64,000 bases of DNA from contig CP028150.1 of the NCBI GenBank assembly GCA_003028315.1, positions 62,001 to 126,000 of the forward strand. Reading direction: 5' to 3'. Of the stretch, positions 37,479-45,757 are shown one piece after another. The notes under the pieces were generated by a model. That model saw only the letters and a list, made by a program, of their open reading frames with translations. It did not search any database and was not told the origin of the DNA. Origin of the DNA: Neisseria mucosa. GTDB lineage: Bacteria; Pseudomonadota; Gammaproteobacteria; Burkholderiales; Neisseriaceae. The translations under genes were made by a program, and so were the position numbers. Every line of letters starts with the position of its first letter. The first letter of the stretch is position 1.

Positions 37479-39392
37479 ATGAGCCACACTCCGTTATTAG
37501 ACACCATCCATCTGCCGCAGGATTTGCGCAGGCTGGATAAAGGCTTGCTGCCGCAGGTTGCCGCCGAATTGCGGGCATTCCTACTCGAATCCGTCGGTCA
37601 AACCGGTGGTCATTTCGCCAGCAATTTAGGCGCGGTCGAGCTTACCGTGGCTCTGCACTACGTTTATCACACGCCCGAAGACCATTTGGTTTGGGATGTC
37701 GGCCATCAAAGCTATCCGCACAAAATCCTCACCGGCCGCAAAAACCGGATGCACACCATGCGCCGCTACGGCGGCTTGGCGGGTTTCCCCAAGCGCAGCG
37801 AATCCGAATACGACGCGTTTGGCGTAGGGCATTCGTCCACCTCTATCGGCGCGGCTTTGGGCATGGCGGCGGCAGACAAGCTCTTGGGCAGCGACCGTCG
37901 CAGCGTCGCCATTATCGGCGACGGTGCGATGACGGCGGGTCAGGCGTTTGAAGCCTTGAACTGCGCGGGCGATATGGACGTGAACCTGCTGGTCATCCTC
38001 AACGACAACGAAATGTCGATTTCCCCAAACGTCGGTGCGCTGCCGAAATACCTCGCCAGCAACGTCGTGCGCGATATGCGCGGCGTGTTGAGCACCATCA
38101 AGGCGCAATCGAGCAAGGTTTTGGACAAGCTGCCCGGTGCGATGGAGCTTGCCCAAAAAGTCGAGCACAAAATCAAAACGCTGGCGGGCGAAGCCGAACA
38201 CGCCAAGCAGTCGCTGTCTTTGTTTGAAAACTTCGGTTTCCGCTACACCGGCCCCGTGGACGGTCACAACGTCGAGCATCTGGTTGACGTATTGAAAGAC
38301 TTGCGCGGCCGCAAAGGCCCGCAACTGCTGCACGTCATCACCAAAAAGGGCAACGGCTACAAACTCGCCGAAAACGACCCCGTCAAATATCACGCCGTCG
38401 CCAACCTGCCCAAAGACGTTTCAGACGACCTCAAAACCGCAACGTCGTCTGAAAAAGAAAACAAACCCGCCGCCAAACCGACCTATACGCAAGTGTTCGG
38501 CAAATGGCTGTGCGACCAGGCGGCGGCAGATTCCCGATTGGCAGCGATTACTCCCGCCATGCGCGAGGGCAGCGGACTGGTCGAATTCGAACAACAATTT
38601 CCCGACCGCTATTTCGATGTCGGCATCGCCGAGCAGCACGCCGTTACCTTTGCCGGCGGTTTGGCTTGCGAAGGCATGAAGCCCGTCGTCGCCATTTATT
38701 CCACCTTCCTCCAGCGCGCCTACGACCAACTGGTGCACGATATCGCCCTGCAAAACCTGCCCGTTTTGTTTGCCGTCGACCGCGCGGGCATCGTCGGCGC
38801 GGACGGTCCGACTCATGCCGGTTTGTACGATTTGAGCTTCTTGCGTTGCGTGCCGAACATGATTGTTGCCGCACCGAGCGATGAAAACGAATGCCGCCTG
38901 CTGCTTTCGACCTGCTATCAGGCAGATGCCCCCGCCGCCGTCCGCTACCCGCGTGGCACGGGAACAGGCGCGCATGTTTCAGACGACCTTGAAACCGTAG
39001 CCATCGGCAAAGGCATCGTCCGCCGCCAAGGCGAGAAAACCGCATTCATCGCCTTCGGCAGCATGGTCGCCCCCGCATTGGCTGTTGCCGAAAAATTGAA
39101 CACCACCGTCGCCGATATGCGCTTCGTCAAACCGATAGACGAGGAACTCATCGTCCGCCTCGCCCAAAGCCACGACTACATCGTTACCGCCGAAGAAAAC
39201 GCCGAACAAGGCGGCGCAGGCAGCGCGGTGCTGGAAGTGTTGGCGAAACACGGCATCTGCAAACCCGTTTTGCTTTTGGGCGTTGCCGATACCGTAACTG
39301 AACACGGCGATCCGAAAAAACTTTTGGACGATTTGGGCTTGAGTGCCGACGCAATGGAAAAACGCATACGCGGATGGCTGCCGGCGGCTTGA
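37479..39392 (+). CDS. dxs: 1-deoxy-D-xylulose-5-phosphate synthase
   Basis: 637 residues, normal for Dxs. Catalytic features: HVVWDVGHQ-type segment (DHLVWDVGHQSYPHKI), the thiamine-diphosphate motif GDGAMTAGQAFEALN, and the second-domain DVGIAEQHAVTFAGG and GPTHAGLYDLSFLR. It condenses pyruvate and glyceraldehyde 3-phosphate, the first step of the MEP isoprenoid pathway and also of thiamine/pyridoxal synthesis. An insert near residue 315 (VSDDLKTATSSEKENKPAAK) is written by two opposed DUS copies, at the joint between domains; another DUS encodes VSDDLETV later. Confidence 0.97.
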   Translation: MSHTPLLDTIHLPQDLRRLDKGLLPQVAAELRAFLLESVGQTGGHFASNLGAVELTVALHYVYHTPEDHLVWDVGHQSYPHKILTGRKNRMHTMRRYGGLAGFPKRSESEYDAFGVGHSSTSIGAALGMAAADKLLGSDRRSVAIIGDGAMTAGQAFEALNCAGDMDVNLLVILNDNEMSISPNVGALPKYLASNVVRDMRGVLSTIKAQSSKVLDKLPGAMELAQKVEHKIKTLAGEAEHAKQSLSLFENFGFRYTGPVDGHNVEHLVDVLKDLRGRKGPQLLHVITKKGNGYKLAENDPVKYHAVANLPKDVSDDLKTATSSEKENKPAAKPTYTQVFGKWLCDQAAADSRLAAITPAMREGSGLVEFEQQFPDRYFDVGIAEQHAVTFAGGLACEGMKPVVAIYSTFLQRAYDQLVHDIALQNLPVLFAVDRAGIVGADGPTHAGLYDLSFLRCVPNMIVAAPSDENECRLLLSTCYQADAPAAVRYPRGTGTGAHVSDDLETVAIGKGIVRRQGEKTAFIAFGSMVAPALAVAEKLNTTVADMRFVKPIDEELIVRLAQSHDYIVTAEENAEQGGAGSAVLEVLAKHGICKPVLLLGVADTVTEHGDPKKLLDDLGLSADAMEKRIRGWLPAA

Positions 39393-39439
39393 ATTAAAGC
39401 TGCTAGCAAATAACGCCGCGCCGTTGCAAGCAATGAATA

Positions 39440-39475
39440 AAGGTCGTCTGAAAACTGATTTTCAGACGACCTTTG
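39440..39475 (+). terminator. DUS inverted-pair terminator after dxs
   Basis: AAAGGTCGTCTGAAAA and TTTTCAGACGACCTTT around a 4-base loop. Confidence 0.85.
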
Positions 39476-39630
39476 TCCTGTTTTCGATACGGTTTATTTA
39501 TCGGCGTATTGCGTGTGGACGGAAATGACGGCTGATGATGTGTGCCGTATCAAAAAAGCCTATGCCGTTGTTTCAAATTACAGAGATAAATTGGTACAGG
39601 TATTTTTCTTTGGACATACCGTGAATCTTT

Positions 39631-39662
39631 GTTCAGACGACCTGTCGGCAGGCCGTCTGAAC
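39631..39662. repeat. Hybrid DUS hairpin (two dialects)
   Basis: GTTCAGACGACCT on one side (the local GTCGTCTGAA dialect) and AGGCCGTCTGAAC on the other (the GCCGTCTGAA core used by meningococcus/gonococcus). The arms pair with a single A-C mismatch. Confidence 0.8.
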
Positions 39663-39680
39663 ACACAAATAGGGACTGAC

Positions 39681-40559
39681 ATGCAAAAAAACATCCGCGC
39701 AGCCGCCGTACAAATGATTTCGTCCACCGATCCCGATGCCAATATCGACACCATGAAATGCCTCGTTCGCCAAGCTGCCGAGCAAGGCGCGGATTGGGTG
39801 CTGTTGCCCGAATATTGGCCGCTGATGGGGTGCAAGGATACTGACAAACTGGCTTTTGCCGAACCTTTAGTCGGTAGTAATTTTAGCGAAACCTGCCACA
39901 CTGGTTTTGGCGAAACCCGCTGCGCTCGTTTTGGCGAAACTCGCTACGCTCGTTTTCAGACGACCTTGAGCGAGACGGCGGCGGAATGCGGCGTGGTGCT
40001 GTTCGGCGGCACGATTCCGCTGCAAAGCCCCGATGCGGGCAAAGTGATGAACACTATGTTGGTGTACGACCGCGACGGCACGCAAATCGGGCTGTATCAC
40101 AAAATGCACCTGTTCGGTTTTTCAGGCTTGGGCGAACGCTATGCCGAGGCGGACACCATCAGCGCAGGCGGCGATGTGCCGAAATTGGCTGCCGACGGCG
40201 TGCCGCTTGCCGCGGGCGTGTGCTACGACTTGCGCTTTCCCGAGTTTTTTCGCGCCCAGCAGCCGTTTGACGTTTTGCTGCTGCCCGCCGCCTTCACTTA
40301 CACGACAGGCAAAGCGCATTGGGAATTGCTGCTGCGCGCCCGCGCGGTGGAAAACCAATGCTACGTCATCGCCTCGGCGCAAGGCGGCGAACACGAAAGC
40401 GGCAGGCGCACGTTCGGTCATAGCATGATTATCGACCCGTGGGGCGAAATCTTGGACGTATTGCCCGAAGGCGAGGGCATCGTCATCGCCGATTTGGACG
40501 CTGCGAGGCTGCAAAGTGTACGCACCAGACTGCCCGCTTTGAAGCACAGGTTGTTGTGA
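39681..40559 (+). CDS. Carbon-nitrogen hydrolase (nitrilase family)
   Basis: 292 residues from the ATG at 39681; the frame runs further upstream through DUS sequence, but MQKNIRAAAVQM is the classic family start. Catalytic triad: Glu in LLPEYW, Lys in YHKMHLFGFS, Cys in AGVCYDLRFPEFF. Closest in style to the NIT1/omega-amidase and YafV-like branch; substrate unknown. Between the first two triad elements the protein has an unusual insertion of three 8-residue repeats (GETRCARF-like) encoded by 24-bp tandem repeats and ending in a DUS. Confidence 0.88.
   Translation: MQKNIRAAAVQMISSTDPDANIDTMKCLVRQAAEQGADWVLLPEYWPLMGCKDTDKLAFAEPLVGSNFSETCHTGFGETRCARFGETRYARFQTTLSETAAECGVVLFGGTIPLQSPDAGKVMNTMLVYDRDGTQIGLYHKMHLFGFSGLGERYAEADTISAGGDVPKLAADGVPLAAGVCYDLRFPEFFRAQQPFDVLLLPAAFTYTTGKAHWELLLRARAVENQCYVIASAQGGEHESGRRTFGHSMIIDPWGEILDVLPEGEGIVIADLDAARLQSVRTRLPALKHRLL
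39881..39965 (+). repeat. 24-bp tandem repeats and DUS inside the nitrilase gene
   Basis: Three in-frame units of the type GAAACCCGCTGCGCTCGTTTTGGC, the last running into TTTTCAGACGACCTTG. Confidence 0.8.
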
Positions 40560-40662
40560 AGATGATTAAAACGTGATTCGGGCTTGTAGAATAGGCATGA
40601 ATGTGTTTGATGGAACAGTATAGTGGATTACCTTTAAACCAGTACGGCGTTGCCTCGCCTTA

Positions 40663-41504
40663 GAACGTGTTCATTGTCTCAGCCTCTGCTGTAAACTATC
40701 GGCATGAACAGAAAAACCTACCCAAGCGATATCAGTCGCGAGCAATTTGCGCCTCTCCTTCCCCTGCTGGAAAGTGCCCGTAAACGCACAGCGCCACGCC
40801 AGGTGGACTTGTACGATGTCTTTTGTGCCATTCTCTACCTGCAACGCACTGGCTGCTCCTGGCGCGCTTTGCCGGGCGACTTCCCCAAATGGCGCACCGT
40901 GCATTCCTACTTCCAGAGATGGACCGAACCACGCGAGAGTGGCATCAGCATCCTTGAGGAAGCATTAAAAAAATCAGGTAGTTGCGGAGCGCCGCAAGCA
41001 GGGGCGCCATGAAGCAACTACTTTCCTGATTATTGATGCGCAGAGTGTGAAGAACACGGATACCGCCATGGAAAAAGGCTACGATGCGGGCAAGAAGGTT
41101 AGCGGTATCAAGCGGCATATAGCGGTTGACACGCAAGGTTTGCCGCATGCCCTTGCGGTAACGACGGCGGATGTTACGGATAGAAAAGGCTGCCTGGTGG
41201 CATTGGAACGTGGGCGGGATAATCTTGGTGCGATACAAAAAATCCTTGCTGACGGTGGTTACACGGGTAAGGCATTTGCTTCGTCGGTACAGGAGTTGAT
41301 TGGTGCGGAGGTAGAGATTGCCAAACGAGACGAATTGCACCGTTTTGCAGTATTGCCGAAGCGATGGGTAGTAGAGCGCAGCTTTTCCTGGTTGGAAAAG
41401 AACAGGCGGCTTTGGAAAAACTGCGAGCGTAAGTTGAGTACCAGTCTGCAAATGGTAGCTTTGGCTTTCTTGGGAGTCCTGCTACGAAGACTATGAACAC
41501 GCTC
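40663..41504 (+). mobile_element. Small IS5-family element inside the Correia element
   Basis: 842 bp with ends GAACGTGTTCAT and ATGAACACGCTC (inverted, one mismatch). TTA is repeated at 40660-40662 and 41505-41507, the 3-bp target duplication expected for this group of IS5 elements. Confidence 0.9.
40704..41496 (+). CDS. IS5-family transposase in two frames
   Basis: The first frame (40704-41012, 102 codons) holds the DUF4096-like N-terminus (YDVFCAILYLQRTGCSWRALPGDFP). The second frame (to 41496) holds the DDE domain (IIDAQSVKNTDTA, ILADGGYTGKAF, VVERSFSWLEKNRRLWKNCE). A change to the +1 frame at the seven-A run 40967-40973 would join them. Two-frame organisation is normal for this IS5 group, so programmed frameshifting is likely, but an inactivating indel cannot be excluded. 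Confidence 0.85.
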
Positions 41505-41622
41505 TTAGCTCAAAGAGAACGATTCTCTAAGGTGCTGAAGCACCAAGTGAGTCGGTTCCGTACTATCTGTACTGTCTGCGGCTTCGTCGTCTTGTCCTGA
41601 TTTAAATTTAATCCACTATAAA

Positions 41623-41682
41623 AAAGGTCGTCTGAAAACGGTTTCCATTCGTTGAAACGGTATTTTCAGACGACCTTTGCGT
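41623..41682 (-). terminator. DUS inverted pair after the TIGR01244-like gene
   Basis: AAAGGTCGTCTGAAAAC and TTTTCAGACGACCTTT enclose a 26-base spacer with its own small hairpin (CGGTTTCCA / TTGAAACGG). Confidence 0.8.
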
Positions 41683-41702
41683 TTGGGTAAACGGAGAATG
41701 TG

Positions 41703-42143
41703 TTATGCCAGACCGTTTTGTTGCGCGTCTTGCAGGCGGGCTTCGAAGTTGCTTAGATTGACGCCTGCTTGTTGTGCGGCAGCGACGACGTCGGCGACGC
41801 TTGCGCCGTTTTGCACTTGATGATAGCCCCAAAGCAGGGAGCAGCGGGTGCCGGTGCGGCAGTAGGCGAGAACGGGTTGGGGAACGCTTTTAAGCAGGTT
41901 TTGGAAAGCGGCGACATCGGCGGCGTTGATGGCGGGTGCGACGACGGGCTGATGGTGGTGTTCGCGGATGCCTGCGGCTTCAAGCCAGCTTTTGACTTGT
42001 TTGAACGTAACTTGGTTTTCTTCTTCGCCGTCGGGACGGTTGCAGATGACGGTTTGGATGCCGAGTTTGGCGGCTTCTTGTACGTCTGCTTCGGTCAGTT
42101 GCGGGGCGATGTAGAGGTTGTCGGCAAGTTTTTGGATAGACAT
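41703..42143 (-). CDS. TIGR01244-family phosphatase/sulfurtransferase-like protein
   Basis: 146 residues from the ATG at 42143 (AGGAAA ribosome binding site); longer upstream frames are noise. It resembles the TIGR01244 family (the phosphatase-like half of 'beta-lactamase hydrolase-like' Blh proteins): start MSIQKLADNLYIAPQLT, ICNRPDGEE, and a P-loop-like cysteine motif AYCRTGTRCSLLW, which matches the CX5R signature of protein tyrosine phosphatases. Possible dephosphorylation or sulfur-transfer role; substrate unknown. Confidence 0.85.
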   Translation of the reverse strand: MSIQKLADNLYIAPQLTEADVQEAAKLGIQTVICNRPDGEEENQVTFKQVKSWLEAAGIREHHHQPVVAPAINAADVAAFQNLLKSVPQPVLAYCRTGTRCSLLWGYHQVQNGASVADVVAAAQQAGVNLSNFEARLQDAQQNGLA

Positions 42144-42165
42144 GGGTTTTCCTTTCTGTAAGTGG

Positions 42166-42208
42166 TTTTCAGACGACCTCGATCCGGCACTTGAGGTCGT
42201 CTGAAAAT
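42166..42208 (-). terminator. DUS pair between the M61 peptidase gene and the next gene
   Basis: TTTTCAGACGACCTC and GAGGTCGTCTGAAAA with a 13-base spacer. It overlaps the stop of the upstream M61 gene. Confidence 0.7.
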
Positions 42209-43971
42209 TAGGCTCGGTCATTATAAAGCCAGTTTTCAAATAATTCGCGGTCGGTAATGTAGAGGACGGCGGTATCGGCTTCGGCGGCTTGGACGGTAAT
42301 GTCGGCGACGTACAGGATGCCGGTACGGAAGTAGTGGAGGCGGGCGGTGGTGCCGATGGGGAGTTGCGCCCACTGTGCGGCAAGGTCGGTGCAGGCGTAG
42401 CCGTCGATGGCGATGATTTTGTCCTGCGGGCAGAGGGCGGCGTTTTCTGCGCTGCCGCCGTTGAAGACGTGGGTCAAGGTGGCGTGGTCGCTGCTTTGTT
42501 TGAACCTTGCGCCGAAGTCGGACGCGGGAGCGGGCGTTTCGGTTGGCGGTTCGGACAGGAATGCGCCGCCGTGGCTGCGCGGCTGTGCCTGCCATTGCAG
42601 TCCGATGCCTATGGTGGCGAGGAGTTCGGCAAGGGGCAGGTCGGCGGTGGAGTAGAGGGTTGTCTGAAAAAAGTCTTCGAGGTCTAGACCGGTAAACGCT
42701 TGGCAACGGGCTTGCCATTGTTTTTCTGGGATGCCTTGCCGGGTCTCCAGCCAATCGCGGTAGTGTTGCTGCATGACGCTGTCGAGGGTGTGTCGTCCGC
42801 TGCTTTTGCTGCGGATGGCGAGGTCGAGGCAGAGGGCGGCGAGTGCGCCTTTTTGGTAGTAGCTGACGATGGCGTTGGGGCTGTTTTCGTCTTGTTTGTA
42901 GAATTTGTTCCAAGCGGTGAAGCTGGATTCGGCAAGGCTTTGTTTCAGACGACCTTTGGTTTGCTGCACGCGGGTGATGCTTTGGGCGAGCAGGCGCAGG
43001 TAGGCTTCGGGGGCGATGGTACGGCTTCGGGCGAGGAAAAGGTCGTCGTAGTATGAGGTGATGCCTTCAAATGCCCAAAGCTGCTCGGTGTAGTTTTCGC
43101 GGTCGAGGTCGTAGGGGGTGAAGGCGGCGGGTTTGATGGATTTGACGTTCCAGGCGTGGAAGTATTCGTGTGAGAACAGTCCGAGTAGTTGGGTGTAGGC
43201 ATCGTTGGCGTCGGTCATGCCGTGCGGCGGCAGGCTGTGGCGGTCGGCGAGCAGGGCGGTGCTGCTGATGTGTTCCAGTCCTCCATAGATGTTGTCGCCG
43301 ACGTGGAGCAGGAAGAGGTAATGGGTGAACGGTGCAGGGGAGGGGAACATGGCCAGTTCGGTTTCGCAGATTGTGCGGATGTCTGACACGAGGCGGTCGC
43401 GGTCGAAATCGGGGTAGTGGCCGCTCAAGGCGATGCGGTGCGGGATGCCGCCGGCTTCGAAATCGAGAAATTCGATGTTGCCCAGTTCGACAGGGTGGTC
43501 GATTAAGTCGTGGTAGGAGGTCGTCTGAAAGCTGTGGACGTCGGTTTGGGGCAGGGTGGTGGCAATCCGCCATGTTTTCGGCAGGATGGGGAATTCGATT
43601 TGGTGCGCGCTGTTTTCTTGTCCGTTTACCTGCAAAAACAGGCACGCGCCGTCAAAGAATCCGCGTTCGGCAGTCAGAAACGAGCCGCGGACGGACAGGT
43701 CGTAGGCGTAAACGGTGTAGTAAATTTCCCACTCGCCGGACTGCGGGGCAGTGCGCCACCGGTTTTTTTTGACTTGGGTCAGATGGGCATATTCTCCATT
43801 GCAAAAGGCGCGGATGGTGGTGATGTGGCGCGAGAAATCGCGTATCAGATAGCTGCCGGGAACCCAGTTCGGCAGGCTGATTTCTGTTTCCAAATCATGT
43901 TCTTGTCGGAAGGTTAGGCGGATATGCCACTCGTGGGCGATCGGGTTGGGGGTGATTTCGTAATTAATCAT
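42208..43971 (-). CDS. M61 family metallopeptidase with PDZ domain
   Basis: 587 residues. N-terminal beta-sandwich (about 1-170, including LPNWVPGSYLIRDFSRHI), catalytic domain with the zinc motif HEYFHAWNVKSIKP and the downstream glutamate in WAFEGITSYYDD, and a C-terminal PDZ domain (about 470-570; ALCPQDKIIAIDGYAC). This is the M61 glycyl aminopeptidase type. No signal peptide is evident, so it is probably cytoplasmic. Two DUS copies lie in the coding region (about 42943 and 43519). Nothing in the neighbourhood points to a substrate. Confidence 0.92.
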   Translation of the reverse strand: MINYEITPNPIAHEWHIRLTFRQEHDLETEISLPNWVPGSYLIRDFSRHITTIRAFCNGEYAHLTQVKKNRWRTAPQSGEWEIYYTVYAYDLSVRGSFLTAERGFFDGACLFLQVNGQENSAHQIEFPILPKTWRIATTLPQTDVHSFQTTSYHDLIDHPVELGNIEFLDFEAGGIPHRIALSGHYPDFDRDRLVSDIRTICETELAMFPSPAPFTHYLFLLHVGDNIYGGLEHISSTALLADRHSLPPHGMTDANDAYTQLLGLFSHEYFHAWNVKSIKPAAFTPYDLDRENYTEQLWAFEGITSYYDDLFLARSRTIAPEAYLRLLAQSITRVQQTKGRLKQSLAESSFTAWNKFYKQDENSPNAIVSYYQKGALAALCLDLAIRSKSSGRHTLDSVMQQHYRDWLETRQGIPEKQWQARCQAFTGLDLEDFFQTTLYSTADLPLAELLATIGIGLQWQAQPRSHGGAFLSEPPTETPAPASDFGARFKQSSDHATLTHVFNGGSAENAALCPQDKIIAIDGYACTDLAAQWAQLPIGTTARLHYFRTGILYVADITVQAAEADTAVLYITDRELFENWLYNDRA

Positions 43972-44300
43972 GACTATTAATACATTTGTTAAATTTTATG
44001 AATAAAAAGGTCGAATTATGCAGTTTGATTTATATCGATAAAGTCCCCTTCAAAAGGGAGGCTTGAAAAAATAAAGTGGCGCTGTAGGGGAGGTTGTTAA
44101 ATAATAATATGATTATAAAGTAAAAAATATAAAAAATCGATAAAGTCGCCAGATGGAGTGAAATGTAATTCCGCTTGGCTAGGCTTGTCTTATATGTTAA
44201 ATTTAGAAAAATTTAAACCTAGCCCTTATTGCGTTTGTTCAAAACGCATACGGCAAAGTGAGATAAAAAATTTTTATTCCCATAATTCATGGAGACTCTC
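43972..44300. other. Regulatory region between the M61 gene and ccoN
   Basis: 329 AT-rich bases between divergent genes, no ORF supported. It contains an FNR-like site and must hold the cco promoter. Confidence 0.55.
44025..44038. promoter_or_regulatory. Possible FNR/Anr binding site
   Basis: TTGATTTATATCGA differs by one base from the FNR consensus TTGAT-N4-ATCAA. It lies 263 bases before the ccoN start and 54 bases from the divergent M61 start, so which gene it would serve is unclear. Confidence 0.35.
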
Positions 44301-45734
44301 ATGGACACACAAACTTATAACTACAAAGTGGTGCGTCAGTTCGCCATCATGACCGTAGTTTGGGGTATTGTGGGCATGTTGGTCGGTGTCATCGTTGCCG
44401 CCCAATTGTTTGCCCCGTCCCTTGATTTATCAGATGTCGGCCCTTGGTTCCACTTCGGCCGCCTGCGTCCGTTGCACACCAATGCGGTGATTTTTGCGTT
44501 CGGCGGTTGCGGTCTGATGGGTACATCATACTACGTTGTTCAACGTACCTGTAATGCACGCCTGTTCGGCGGTTGGCTGCCGGCATTTACCTTCTGGGGC
44601 TGGCAGGCAGTTATCGTTGCGGCAATCGTCAGCCTGCCTTTGGGTTATACCCAAGCTAAAGAGTATGCCGAATTGGAATGGCCTATCGACATCCTGATCG
44701 CTTTGGTTTGGATTGCTTACGCCATCGTATTCTTCGGTACGATTGCCAAACGTAAAATCAAACATATCTACGTTGCCAACTGGTTCTACGGCGGTTTCAT
44801 TTTGGCCGTTGCCCTGTTGCACATCGTCAATAACCTGAGCATTCCTGCGGGCTTCATGAAATCCTATCCGGTTTATGCGGGCGCAATCGATGCTATGGTT
44901 CAATGGTGGTATGGCCACAATGCCGTAGGTTTCTTCCTGACCGCAGGCTTCTTGGGCATGATGTACTACTTCGTGCCGAAACAGGCAGGTCGTCCTGTTT
45001 ACTCTTACCGCCTGTCCGTCGTCCACTTCTGGGCTTTGATTTTCACCTACATGTGGGCAGGTTCCCACCACTTGCACTATACCGCGCTGCCTGACTGGAC
45101 TCAGTCCTTGGGTATGGTGTTGTCCCTGATTCTGTTCGCACCTTCTTGGGGCGGTATGATTAACGGTATCATGACCTTGTCCGGCGCATGGGACAAACTG
45201 CGTACCGACCCTATCTTGAAATTCTTGATCGTTTCTCTGTCCTTCTACGGTATGTCCACCTTCGAAGGTCCGATGATGTCCATCAAATCCGTCAACGCTT
45301 TGAGCCACTACACTGACTGGACCGTTGCACACGTTCATGCCGGCGCATTGGGCTGGGTGGGCTTCGTGACCATTGGTTCCGTGTACTACATGATTCCCCG
45401 CCTGTTCGGTAAAAATGAAATGTACAGCACCAAATTGGTGGAAGCGCATTTCTGGATTGCGACCATCGGCGTGGTTCTGTATATCGCCTCCATGTGGATT
45501 GCAGGGGTATTGCAAGGTCTGATGTGGGGTTCTTTGAATGCGGACGGTACTTTGACCTACTCGTTTGTAGAGTCAGTTAAACGCACCATGCCTTTCTACA
45601 TGATTCGTTTCACCGGCGGCCTGCTGTACCTGAGCGGTATGTGTATCATGGCATACAACGTTTACCGTACGGCCATCAGTGGCAAAGCGGTTGATGCCGA
45701 GATTCCCGCGGTGTCTCAAACCCAGCACCACTAA
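44301..45734 (+). CDS. ccoN: cbb3-type cytochrome c oxidase subunit I
   Basis: 477 residues from the ATG at 44301, chosen over the ATG at 44289 because GGAG lies 6 bases upstream. Twelve membrane helices. It shows the conserved haem and CuB histidines, e.g. LRPLHTNAVIFAF, WYGHNAVGFFL, MWAGSHHLHYT and TDWTVAHVHAGALGW. This catalytic subunit reduces O2 at a haem b-CuB centre with high affinity. Neisseria relies on this single type of terminal oxidase. First gene of ccoNOQP. Confidence 0.97.
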   Translation: MDTQTYNYKVVRQFAIMTVVWGIVGMLVGVIVAAQLFAPSLDLSDVGPWFHFGRLRPLHTNAVIFAFGGCGLMGTSYYVVQRTCNARLFGGWLPAFTFWGWQAVIVAAIVSLPLGYTQAKEYAELEWPIDILIALVWIAYAIVFFGTIAKRKIKHIYVANWFYGGFILAVALLHIVNNLSIPAGFMKSYPVYAGAIDAMVQWWYGHNAVGFFLTAGFLGMMYYFVPKQAGRPVYSYRLSVVHFWALIFTYMWAGSHHLHYTALPDWTQSLGMVLSLILFAPSWGGMINGIMTLSGAWDKLRTDPILKFLIVSLSFYGMSTFEGPMMSIKSVNALSHYTDWTVAHVHAGALGWVGFVTIGSVYYMIPRLFGKNEMYSTKLVEAHFWIATIGVVLYIASMWIAGVLQGLMWGSLNADGTLTYSFVESVKRTMPFYMIRFTGGLLYLSGMCIMAYNVYRTAISGKAVDAEIPAVSQTQHH

Positions 45735-45757
45735 AAACATAAGAAAAGGCTACCAAA

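Larger units (their letters stand above)
40619..41620. repeat. Correia element (CREE), full-length form, split by an IS
   Basis: Left part 40619-40662 (TATAGTGGATTA...GTTGCCTCGCCTTA) and right part 41505-41620 (TTAGCTCAAAGAGAACG...TTTAATCCACTATA). Joined they make a standard long CREE of about 157 bp with TATAGTGG terminal inverted repeats. Confidence 0.9.

Noticed and set aside
39513..39680. 56-codon N-terminal extension of the nitrilase-family gene
   Set aside because: It reads through DUS sequence and does not resemble the family; the start at 39681 is standard.
44526..45515. 329-codon frame antisense to ccoN
   Set aside because: Composition (His/Gln/Asn-rich) is typical of a reverse-strand shadow of a membrane protein gene.
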